This document shows, piece after piece, positions 11,838 to 23,115 of a stretch of DNA of 64,000 bases (position 1 is the first letter of the stretch; every line of letters starts with the position of its first letter). A model generated the notes under the pieces. That model saw only the letters and a program-made list of their open reading frames with translations. It searched no databases and was not told where the DNA came from. This DNA is from Coriaria nepalensis (Eukaryota > Streptophyta > Magnoliopsida > Cucurbitales > Coriariaceae). The DNA lies in NCBI GenBank assembly GCA_027186245.1, contig CP114481.1:48081501-48145500 (forward strand), written 5' to 3'. The translations under genes and the position numbers were made by a program.

Positions 11838-12511
11838 GTGCACAACTTGCAAATGATCAGTGCAAGGAAAGTGTGCATTCGTTTAACCTTAAAATCATTT
11901 CAATGAGTCATTTCAAGTCAATATCTTATTTCAAAGCAAGTCGAACGAATTCTATTTTCGCACTTCAAACAAAAGTTTTGTGCATAACTTGCAAATGATC
12001 AATGCAAGGAAAGTGTGCATTCGTTTAACCTTAAAATCATTTGAATGAGCCATTTCAAGTCAATAACTTATTTCAAAGCAAGTCGAACGAATTCTAGTTA
12101 TGCACTATAGACACAAGTTTTGTGCATAACTTGCAAATGATCAGTTCAAGGAAAGTGTGCATTCGTTTAACCTTAAAATCATTTCAATCAGTCATTTCAA
12201 GTCAATAACTTATTTCAAAGCAAGTCGAACGCATTCTATTTTTGCACTTCAAACAAAAGTTTTGTGCATAACTTGCAAATGATCAATGCAAGGAAAGTGT
12301 GCATTCGTTTAACCTTAAAATCATTTGAATGACTCATTTCAAGTCAATAACTTATTTCAAAGCAAGTCGAACGAATTCTATTTTTGCACTACAGACACAA
12401 TTTTTGTGCATAACTTGCAAATGATCAATGCATTGAAAGTGTGCATTCGTTTAACCTTAAAATCATTTCAACGAGGCATTTCCAGTCAATATCTTATTTC
12501 GAAGCAAGTCG

Positions 12512-12513
12512 AC
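12512..12513. other. 1-bp deletion (GTCGACGAATTC)
   Basis: One A is missing from GTCGAACGAATTC, which creates a GTCGAC hexamer. The copy near 11,390 is intact, so this is younger than the duplication. Confidence 0.95.
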
Positions 12514-12968
12514 GAATTCTATATTCGCACTCCAAAAACAAGTTTTGTGCATAACTTGGAAATGATCAATGCAAGGAATGTGTGCGTTCGTTTAACCTTA
12601 AAATCATTTGAATGAGTCATTTCAAGTCAATCACTTATTTCAAAGCAATTCGAACGAATTCTATTTTCGCACTTCAAACACAAATTTTGTGCATAACTTG
12701 GAAATGATCAATGCAAGGGAAGTGTGCATTCATTTAACCTTAAAATCATATGAATGAGTCATTTCAAGTGAATAACTTATTTCAAAGCAAGTCGAACGAA
12801 TTCTATTTTTGCACTACAAACACAATTTTTGTGCATAAGTTTTAAATGATCAATGCAATGAAAGTGCGCATTCGTTTAACCTTAAAATCATTTCAATGAG
12901 TCATTTCAAGTCAATATGTTATTTCAAAGCAAGCCGAACGAATTCTATTTTAGCACTCCAAACACAAG

Positions 12969-12971
12969 TTT
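12969..12971. other. 1-bp deletion in the CACAAGTTTGTG dyad, duplicate of that at 11,835
   Basis: This has the same missing T and the same following GTGCACAAC as the first copy. It was inherited and is not an independent event. Confidence 0.93.
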
Positions 12972-15900
12972 GTGCACAACTTGCAAATGATCAGTGCAAG
13001 GAAAGTGTGCATTCGTTTAACCTTAAAATCATTTCAATCAGTCATTTCAAGTCAATATCTTATTTCAAAGCAAGTCGAACGAATTCTATTTTCGAACTTC
13101 AAACAAAAGTTTTGTGCAGAACTTGCAAATGATCAATGCAAGGAAAGTGTGCATTCATTTAACCTTAAAATCATATGAATGAGTCATTTCAAGTCAATAA
13201 CTTATTTCAAAGCAAGTCGAACGAATTCTATTTTTCAACTACAAACACAATTTTTGTGCCTAACTTGGAAATGATCAATGCAATGAAAGTGCGCATTCGT
13301 TTAACATTAAAATCATTTCAATGAGTCATTTCAAGTCAATATCTTATTTCGAAGCAAGTCGAACGAATTCTATTTTCGCACTTCAAACACAAGTTTTGTG
13401 CATAACTTTGAAATGATCAATGCAAGGAATGTGTGCATTAGTTTAACCTTAAAATCATTTCAATGAGTCATTTCAAGTCAATATCTTATTTCAAAGCAGG
13501 TCGAACGAATTCTATTTTCGCACTTCAAAAAAAAGTTTTGTGCATAACTTGCAAATGATCAATGCAAGGAAACTGTGCATTCGTTTAACCTTAAAATCAT
13601 TTCAATGAGTCATTTCAAGTCAATATCTTATTTCAAAGCAATTCGAACGAATTCTATTTTTGCACTACAAACAAAAGTTTTGTGCATAACATGCGAATGA
13701 TCAATGAAAGGAAAGTGTGCATTCGTTTAACCTTAAAATCATTTGAATGAGTCATTTCAAGTCAATAACTTATTTCAAAGCAATTCGAACGAATTCTATT
13801 TTTGCACTACAAACACAAGTTTTGTGCATAACTTGGAAATGATCAATGCAATGAAAGTGCGCATTCGTTTAACCTTAAAATCATTTCAATGAGTCATTTC
13901 AAGTCAATATCTTATTTCAAAGCAAGTAGAACGAATTCTATTTTCGCACTTCAAACAAAAGTTTTGTGCATAACTTGCAAATGATCAATGCAAGGAAAGT
14001 GTGCATTCGTTTAACCTTAAAATCATTTGAATGAGTCATTTCAAGTCAATAACTTATTTCAAAGCAAGTCGAACGAATTCTATTTTGGCACTCCAAACAC
14101 AAGTTTTGTGCATAACTTGCAAATGATCAGTGCAAGGAAAGTGTGCATTCGTTTAACCTTAATATCATTTCAATCAGTCATTTCAAGTCAATATCTTATT
14201 CCAAAGCAAGTCGAACGAATTCTATTTTCGCACTTCAAACAAAAGTTCTGTGCATAAGTTGCAAATGATCAATGCAAGGAAAGTGTGCATTCGTTTAACC
14301 TAAAAATCATTTGAATGAGTCATTTCAAGTCAATCACTTATTTCAAAGCAATTCGAACGAATTCTATTTTCGCACTTCAAACACAAATTTTGTGCATAAC
14401 TTAGAAATGATCAATGCAAGGAAAGTGTGCATTCATTTAACCTTAAAATCATATGAATGAGTCATTTCAAGTGAATAACTTATTTCAAAGCAAGTCGAAC
14501 GAATTCTATTTTTGAACTACAAACACAATTTTTGTGCATAACTTTTAAATGATCAATGCAATGAAAGTGCGCATTCGTTTAACCTTAAAATCATTTCAAT
14601 GAGTCATATCAAGTCAATATCTTATTTCAAAGCAAGCCGAACGAATTCTATTTTGGCACTCCAAACACAAGTTTTGTGCACAACTTGCAAATGATCAGTG
14701 CAAGGAAAGTGTGCATTCGTTTAACCTTAAAATCATTTCAATCAGTCATTCCAAGTCAATATCTTATTTCGAAGCAAGTCGAACGAATTCTATATTCGCA
14801 CTTCAAACACAAGTTTTGTGCATAACTTGGAAATGATCAATGCAAGGAATGTGTGCATTAGTTTAACCTTAAAATCATTTCAATGAGTCATTTCAAGTCA
14901 ATATCTTATTTCAAAGCAAGTCGAACGAATTCTATTTTCGCACTTCAAACACAAGTTTTGTGCATAACTTGCAAATGATCAATGCCAGGAATGTGTGCTA
15001 ATGTTTAACCTTAAAATCATTTCAATGAGTCATTTCATGTCAATATCTTATTTCAAAGCAAGTCGAACGAATTCTATTTTGGCACTCCAAACACAAGTTT
15101 TGTGCATAACTTGCAAATGATCAGTGCACGGAAAGTGTGCATTCGTTTAACCTTAAAATCATTTCAATCAGTCATTTCAAGTCAATATCTTATTTCAAAG
15201 CAAGTCGAACGAATTCTATTTTCGCACTTCAAACAAAAGTTTTGTGCATAACTTGCAAATGATCAATGCAAGGAAAGTGTGCATTCGTTTAACCTTAAAA
15301 TCATATGAATGAGTCATTTCAAGTGAATAACTTATTTCAAAGCAAGTCGAACGAATTCTATTTTTGCACTACAAACACAATTTTTGTGCATAACTTGCAA
15401 ATGATCAGTGCAAGGAAAGTGTGCATTCGTTTAACCTTAAAATCATTTCAATCAGTCAATTCAGGTCAATATCTTATTCCTAAGCAAGTCGAACGAATTC
15501 TATTTTCGCACTTCAAACAAAAGTTCTGTGCATAACTTGCAACTGATCAATGCAAGGAAAGTGTGCATTCGTTTAACCTTAAAATCATTTGAATGACTCA
15601 TTTCAAGTCAATAACTTATTTAATAGCAAGTCGATCGAATTCTATTTTTGCACTTCAAACACAAGTTTTGTGCATAACTTGGAAATGATCAATGCAAGGA
15701 ATGTGTGCATTAGTTTAACCTTAAAATCTTTTCAAGGAGTCATTTCAAGTCAATATATTATTTCAAAGCAAGTCGTACGAATTCTATTTTCGCACTCCAA
15801 ACACAAGTTTTGTGCGTAACTTGCAAATGATCAATGCAAGGAAAGTGTGCATTCGTTTAACCTTAAAATCATTTGAATGAGTCATTTCAAGTCAATAACT

Positions 15901-17576
15901 TATTTCAAAGCAAGTCGAACGAATTCTATTTTTGCACTACAAACACAATTTTTGTGCATAACTTGCAAATGATCAATGCAATGAAAATGGGCATTCGTTT
16001 AACCTTAAAATCATTTCAATGAGGCATTTCAAGTCAATATCTTATTTCGATGCAAGTCGAACGAATTCTATATTCGCACTTCAAACACAAGTTTTGTGCA
16101 TAACTTGGAAATGATCAATGCAAGGAATGTGTGCATTAGTTTAACCTTAAAATCATTTCAATGAGTCATTTCAAGTCAATATCTTATTTCAAAGCAAGTC
16201 GAACGAATTCTATTTTCGCACTTCAAACACAAGTTTTGTGCATAACTTGCAAATGATCAATGCAAGGAATGTGTGCATTAGTTTAACCTTAAAATCATTT
16301 CAATGAGTCATTTCATGTCAATATCTTATTTCTAAGCAAGTCGAACGAATTCTATTTTCGCACTTCAAACAAAAGTTTTGTGCATAACTTGCAAATGATC
16401 AATGCAAGGAAAGTGTGCATTCGTTTAACCTTAAAATCATTTGAATGAGTCATTTCAAGTCAATAACTTATTTCAAAGCAAGTCGAACGAATTCTATTTT
16501 TGCACTCCAAACACAAGTTTTGTGCATAACTTGCAAATGATCAGTGCAAGGAAAGTGTGCATTTGTTTAACCTTAAAATCATTTGAATGAGTCATTTCAA
16601 GTCAATAACTTATTTCAAAGCAAGTCGAACGAATTCTATTTTCGCGCCCCAAACACAAGTTTTGTGCATAACTTGCAAATGATCAATGCTAGGAAAGTGG
16701 GCATTCGTTTAACCATAAAATCATTTGAATGAGTCATTTCAAGTCAATAACTTATTTCAAAGCAAGTCGAACGAATTCTATTTTTGCACTACAAACACAA
16801 TTTTTGTGCATAACTTGCAAATGATCAATGCAATGAAAGTGGGCATTCGTTTAACCTTAAAATCATTTCAATGAGGCATTTCAAGTCAATATCTTATTTC
16901 GAAGCAAGTCGAACGAATTCTATATTCGCACTTCAAACGCAAGTTTTGTGCATAACTTGGAAATGATCAATGCAAGGAATGTGTGCATTAGTTTAACCTT
17001 AAAATCATTTCAATGAGTCATTTCAAGTCAATATCTTATTTCAAAGCAAGTCGAACGAATTCTATTTTCGCACTTCAAACCCAAGTTTTGTGCATAACTT
17101 GGAAATGATCAATGCAAGGAATGTGTGCATTAGTTTAACCTTAAAATCATTTCAATGAGTCATTTCAAGTCAATATCTTATTTCAAAGCAAGTCGAACGA
17201 ATTCTATTTTCGCACTTCAAACAAAAGTTTTGTGCATAACTTGCAAATGATCAATGCAACTAAAGTGTGCATTCGTTTAACCTTAAAATCATTTGAATGA
17301 GTCATTTCAAGTCAATAACTTATTTCAAAGCAAGTCGAACGACTTCTATTTTTGCACTCCAAACACAAGTTTTGTGCATAACTTGCAAATGATCAGTGCA
17401 AGGAAAGTGTGCATTCGTTTAACCTTAAAATCATTTCAATCAGTCATTTCAAGTCAATATCTTATTCCAAAGCAGGTCGAACGAATTCTATTTTCGCACT
17501 CCAAACACAAGTTTTGTGCATAACTTGCAAATGATCAATGCAAGGAAAGTGTGCATTCGTTTAACCTTAAAATAAT

Positions 17577-19564
17577 TTGAATGAGTCATTTCAAGTCAAT
17601 AACTTATTTCAAAGCAAGTCGAATGAATTCTATTTTTGCACTACAAACACAATTTTTGTGCATAACTTGCAAATGATCAATGCAAGGAATGTGTGCATTA
17701 GTTTAACCTTAAAATCATTTCAATGAGGCATTTCAAGTCAATATCTTATTTCGAAGCAAGTCGAACGAATTCTATATTCGCACTTCAAACACAAGTTTTG
17801 TGCATAACTTGGAAATGATCAATGCAAGGAATGTGTGCATTAGTTTAACCTTAAAATCATTTCAATGAGTCATTTCAAGTCAATATCTTATTTCAAAGCA
17901 AGTCGAGCGAATTCTATTTTCGCACTTCAGACACAAGTTTTGTGCATAACTCGCAAATGATCAATGCAAGGAATGTGTGCATTAGTTTAACCTTAAAATC
18001 ATTTCAATGAGTCATTTCAAGTCAATATCTTATTTCAAAGCAAGTCGAACGAATTCTATTTTCGCACTTCAGACAAAAGTTTTGTGCATAACTTGCAAAT
18101 GATCAATGCAAGGAAAGTGTGCATTCGTTTAACCTTAAAATCATTTGAATGACTCATTTCAAGTCAATAACTTATTTAATAGCAAGTCGAACGAATTCTA
18201 TTTTTGCACTTCAAACACAAGTTTTGTGCATAACTTGGAAATGATCAATGCAAGGAATGTGTGCATTAGTTTAACCTTAAAATCTTTTCACGGAGTCATT
18301 TCAAGTCAATATCTTATTTCGAAGCAAGTCCAGGGAATTCTATTTTCGCACTTCAGACACAAGTTTTGTGCATAACTTGCAAATGATCAATGCAAGGAAT
18401 GTGTGCATTAGTTTAACCTTAAAATCATTTCAATGAGTCATTTCAAGTCAATATCTTATTTCAAAGCAAGTCGAACGAATTCTATTTTCGCACTTCAAAC
18501 AAAAGTTTTTTTCATAACTTGCAAATGATCAATGCAAGGAATGTGTGCATTAGTTTAACCTTAAAATCATTTCAATGAGTCATTTCAAGTCAATATCTTA
18601 TTTCAAAGCAATTCGAACGAATTCTATTGTTGCACTCCAAACACAAGTTTTGTGAATAACTTGCAAATGATCAGTTCAAGGAAAGTGTGCATTCGTTTAA
18701 CCTTAAAATCATTTCAATCAGTCATTTCATGTCAATAACTTATTTCAAAGCAAGTCGAACGAATTCTATTTTCGCACTCCAAACACAAGTTTTGTGCATA
18801 ACTTGCAAATGATCAATGCAAGGAAAGTGTGCATTCGTTTAACCTTAAAATCATTTGAATGAGTCATTTCAAGTCAATAACTTATTTCAAAGCAAGTCGA
18901 ACGAATTCTATTTTTGCACTACAAACACAATTTTTGTGCATAACTTGCAAATGATCAATGCAATGAAAGTGGGCATTCGTTTAACCTTAAAATCATTTCA
19001 ATGAGGCATTTCAAGTCAATATCTTATTTCGATGCAAGTCGAACGAATTCTATATTCGCACTTCAAACACAAGTTTTGTGCATAACTTGGAAATGATCAA
19101 TGCAAGGAATGTGTGCATTAGTTTAACCTTAAAATCATTTCAATGAGTCATTTCAAGTCAATATCTTATTTCAAAGCAAGTCGAACGAATTCTATTTTCG
19201 CACTTCAAACAAAAGTTTTTTGCATAACTTGCAAATGATCAATGCAAGGAATGTGTGCATTAGTTTAACCTTAAAATCATTTCAATGAGTCATTTCAAGT
19301 CAATATCTTATTTCAAAGCAATTCGAACGAATTCTATTGTTGCACTCCAAACACAAGTTTTGTGAATAACTTGCAAATGATCAGTTCAAGGAAAGTGTGC
19401 ATTCGTTTAACCTTAAAATCATTTCAATTAGTTATTTCATGTCAATAACTTATTTCAAAGCAAGTCGAACGAATTCTATTTTCGCACTCCAAACACAAGT
19501 TTTGTGCATAACTTGCAAATGATCAATGCAAGGAAAGTGTGCATTCGTTTGACCTTAAAATCAT
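17577..19564 (+). repeat. 14-monomer HOR, copy 1 (1,988 bp)
   Basis: This unit is repeated at once at 19,565-21,552. Markers recur at exactly 1,988 bp: CAAGTCCAGGGAATTC (18,324 and 20,312), ATTCTATTGT (18,621 and 20,609; 19,331 and 21,319), TCGAGCGAATTC with AACTCGCAAATG (near 17,906 and 19,894). A stretch of about 230 bases compared directly (17,701-17,930) is identical in both. Small differences lie near the unit start (GAATGAATTC against GAACGAATTC). Confidence 0.9.
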
Positions 19565-21552
19565 TTGAATGAGTCATTTCAAGTCAATAACTTATTTCAA
19601 AGCAAGTCGAACGAATTCTATTTTTGCACTACAAACACAATTTTTGTGCATAACTTGCAAATGATCAATGCAAGGAATGTGTGCATTAGTTTAACCTTAA
19701 AATCATTTCAATGAGGCATTTCAAGTCAATATCTTATTTCGAAGCAAGTCGAACGAATTCTATATTCGCACTTCAAACACAAGTTTTGTGCATAACTTGG
19801 AAATGATCAATGCAAGGAATGTGTGCATTAGTTTAACCTTAAAATCATTTCAATGAGTCATTTCAAGTCAATATCTTATTTCAAAGCAAGTCGAGCGAAT
19901 TCTATTTTCGCACTTCAGACACAAGTTTTGTGCATAACTCGCAAATGATCAATGCAAGGAATGTGTGCATTAGTTTAACCTTAAAATCATTTCAATGAGT
20001 CATTTCAAGTCAATATCTTATTTCAAAGCAAGTCGAACGAATTCTATTTTCGCACTTCAGACAAAAGTTTTGTGCATAACTTGCAAATGATCAATGCAAG
20101 GAAAGTGTGCATTCGTTTAACCTTAAAATCATTTGAATGACTCATTTCAAGTCAATAACTTATTTAATAGCAAGTCGAACGAATTCTATTTTTGCACTTC
20201 AAACACAAGTTTTGTGCATAACTTGGAAATGATCAATGCAAGGAATGTGTGCATTAGTTTAACCTTAAAATCTTTTCACGGAGTCATTTCAAGTCAATAT
20301 CTTATTTCGAAGCAAGTCCAGGGAATTCTATTTTCGCACTTCAGACACAAGTTTTGTGCATAACTTGCAAATGATCAATGCAAGGAATGTGTGCATTAGT
20401 TTAACCTTAAAATCATTTCAATGAGTCATTTCAAGTCAATATCTTATTTCAAAGCAAGTCGAACGAATTCTATTTTCGCACTTCAAACAAAAGTTTTTTT
20501 CATAACTTGCAAATGATCAATGCAAGGAATGTGTGCATTAGTTTAACCTTAAAATCATTTCAATGAGTCATTTCAAGTCAATATCTTATTTCAAAGCAAT
20601 TCGAACGAATTCTATTGTTGCACTCCAAACACAAGTTTTGTGAATAACTTGCAAATGATCAGTTCAAGGAAAGTGTGCATTCGTTTAACCTTAAAATCAT
20701 TTCAATCAGTCATTTCATGTCAATAACTTATTTCAAAGCAAGTCGAACGAATTCTATTTTCGCACTCCAAACACAAGTTTTGTGCATAACTTGCAAATGA
20801 TCAATGCAAGGAAAGTGTGCATTCGTTTAACCTTAAAATCATTTGAATGAGTCATTTCAAGTCAATAACTTATTTCAAAGCAAGTCGAACGAATTCTATT
20901 TTTGCACTACAAACACAATTTTTGTGCATAACTTGCAAATGATCAATGCAATGAAAGTGGGCATTCGTTTAACCTTAAAATCATTTCAATGAGGCATTTC
21001 AAGTCAATATCTTATTTCGATGCAAGTCGAACGAATTCTATATTCGCACTTCAAACACAAGTTTTGTGCATAACTTGGAAATGATCAATGCAAGGAATGT
21101 GTGCATTAGTTTAACCTTAAAATCATTTCAATGAGTCATTTCAAGTCAATATCTTATTTCAAAGCAAGTCGAACGAATTCTATTTTCGCACTTCAAACAA
21201 AAGTTTTTTGCATAACTTGCAAATGATCAATGCAAGGAATGTGTGCATTAGTTTAACCTTAAAATCATTTCAATGAGTCATTTCAAGTCAATATCTTATT
21301 TCAAAGCAATTCGAACGAATTCTATTGTTGCACTCCAAACACAAGTTTTGTGAATAACTTGCAAATGATCAGTTCAAGGAAAGTGTGCATTCGTTTAACC
21401 TTAAAATCATTTCAATTAGTTATTTCATGTCAATAACTTATTTCAAAGCAAGTCGAACGAATTCTATTTTCGCACTCCAAACACAAGTTTTGTGCATAAC
21501 TTGCAAATGATCAATGCAAGGAAAGTGTGCATTCGTTTGACCTTAAAATCAT
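19565..21552 (+). repeat. 14-monomer HOR, copy 2 (1,988 bp)
   Basis: This is a near-identical tandem copy of the preceding unit, including private variants such as CAATTAGTTATTTCATG. Inside the unit a five-monomer block is itself doubled: the ATTCTATTGT marker appears twice 710 bp apart, so the HOR contains an older internal duplication. Confidence 0.9.
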
Positions 21553-22539
21553 TTGAATGAGTCATTTCAAGTCAATAACTTATTTCAAAGCAAGTCGAAC
21601 GAATTCTATTTTTGCACTACAAACACAATTTTTGTGCATAACTTGCAAATGATCAATGCAATGAAAGTGGGCATTCGTTTAACCTTAAAATCATTTCAAT
21701 GAGGCATTTCAAGTCAATATCTTATTTCGATGCAAGTCGAATGAATTCTATATTCGCACTTCAAACACAAGTTTTGTGCATAACTTGGAAATGATCAATG
21801 CAAGGAATGTGTGCATTAGTTTAACCTTAAAATCATTTCAATGAGTCATTTCAAGTCAATATCTTATTTCAAAGCAAGTCGAACGAATTCTATTTTCGCA
21901 CTTCAAACACAAGTTTTGTGCATAACTTGCAAATGATCAATGCAAGGAATGTGTGCATTAGTTTAACCTTAAAATCATTTCAATGAGTCATTTCAAGTCA
22001 ATATCTTATTTCAAAGCAAGTCGAACGAATTCTATTTTCGCACTCCAAACACAAGTTTTGTGCATAACTTGCAAATGATCAGTGCAAGGAAAGTGTGCAT
22101 TCGTTTAACCTTAAAATCATTTGAATGAGTCATTTCAAGTCAATAACTTATTTCAAAGCAAGTCGAACGAATTCTATTTTCGCGCCCCAAACACAAGTTT
22201 TGTGCATAACTTGCAAATGATCATTGCTAGGAAAGTGGGCATTCGTTTAACCATAAAATCATTTGAATGAGTCATTTCAAGTCAATAACTTATTTCAAAG
22301 CAAGTCGAACGAATTCTATTTTTGCACTACAAACACAATTTTTGTGCATAACTTGCAAATGATCAATGCAATGAAAGTGGGCATTCGTTTAACCTTAAAA
22401 TCATTTCAATGAGGCATTTCAAGTCAATATCTTATTTCGAAGCAAGTCGAACGAATTCTATATTCGCACTTCAAACCCAAGTTTTGTGCATAACTTGGAA
22501 ATGATCAATGCAAGGAATGTGTGCATTAGTTTAACCTTA

Positions 22540-23115
22540 AAATCATTTGAATGACTCATTTCAAGTCAATAACTTATTTAATAGCAAGTCGAATGAATTC
22601 TATTTTTGCACTTCAAACACAAGTTTTGTGCATAACTTGGAAATGATCACTGCAAGGAATGTGTGCATTAGTTTAACCTTAAAATCTTTTCAAGGAGTCA
22701 TTTCAAGTCAATATCTTATTTCGAAGCAAGTCCAGGGAATTCTATTTTCGCACTTCAGACACAAGTTTTGTGCATAACTTGCAAATGATCAATGCAAGGA
22801 ATGTGTGCATTAGTTTAACCTTAAAGTCATTTCAATGAGTCATTTCAAGTCAATATCTTATTTCAAAGCAAGTCGAACGAATTCTATTTTCGCACTTCAA
22901 ACAAAAGTTTTGTGCATAACTTGCAAATGATCAATGCAAGGAATGTGTGCATTAGTTTAACCTTAAAACCATTTCAATGAGTCATTTCAAGTCAATATCT
23001 TATTTCAAAGCAATTCGAACGAATTCTATTGTTGCACTCCAAACACAAGTTTTGTGCATAACTTGCAAATGATCAGTTCAAGGAAAGTGTGCATTCGTTT
23101 AACCTTAAAATCATT
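22540..23115 (+). repeat. Partial third copy of the 14-monomer HOR
   Basis: About four monomers match 20,126-20,701 at an offset of 2,414 bp (17 monomers). They share the GGGAATTC variant near 22,735 and ATTCTATTGT at 23,023. Differences such as CAAAAGTTTTGTGC in place of a T-run variant show it is older or less homogenised than copies 1 and 2. Confidence 0.75.

Larger units (their letters stand above)
11506..11905 (+). repeat. Recurring three-monomer module (CAATCACTTATTTC type), first instance
   Basis: The module has three parts in order: CAATCACTTATTTC with CACAAATTTTGTGC; CATATGAATGAG with CAAGTGAATAAC; then TTTTAAATGATC, usually followed by AAGCCGAACG. The first part recurs at 12,628, 14,331, 23,561, 23,987 and 25,265. 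The third part is not followed by AAGCCGAACG in every instance. The module is spread through 11-25.6 kb and is not a regular tandem, which suggests several rounds of exchange moved it as a block. Confidence 0.75.
11125..12020 (+). repeat. 8-monomer duplication, copy 1 (carries a 12-bp net deletion)
   Basis: This segment matches 12,248-13,150. Shared marks are the CACTACAGACACAATTTTTG monomer with GATCAATGCATTG, the CAATCACTTATTTC monomer, CATATGAATGAG with CAAGTGAATAAC, TTTTAAATGATC, AAGCCGAACG, and a 1-bp loss giving CACAAGTTTGTGC. Copy 1 alone lost 13 bp and gained 1 bp around 11,776-11,791. The offset is therefore 1,123 bp, against 1,136 for eight intact monomers. Confidence 0.85.
12248..13150 (+). 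repeat. 8-monomer duplication, copy 2
   Basis: This copy keeps the full-length monomer where copy 1 has its 12-bp net deletion. It shares the CACAAGTTTGTGC deletion (12,969) and has a private 1-bp loss at 12,512 (GTCGACGAATTC). That order of events lets the duplication be placed relative to each indel. Confidence 0.85.
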
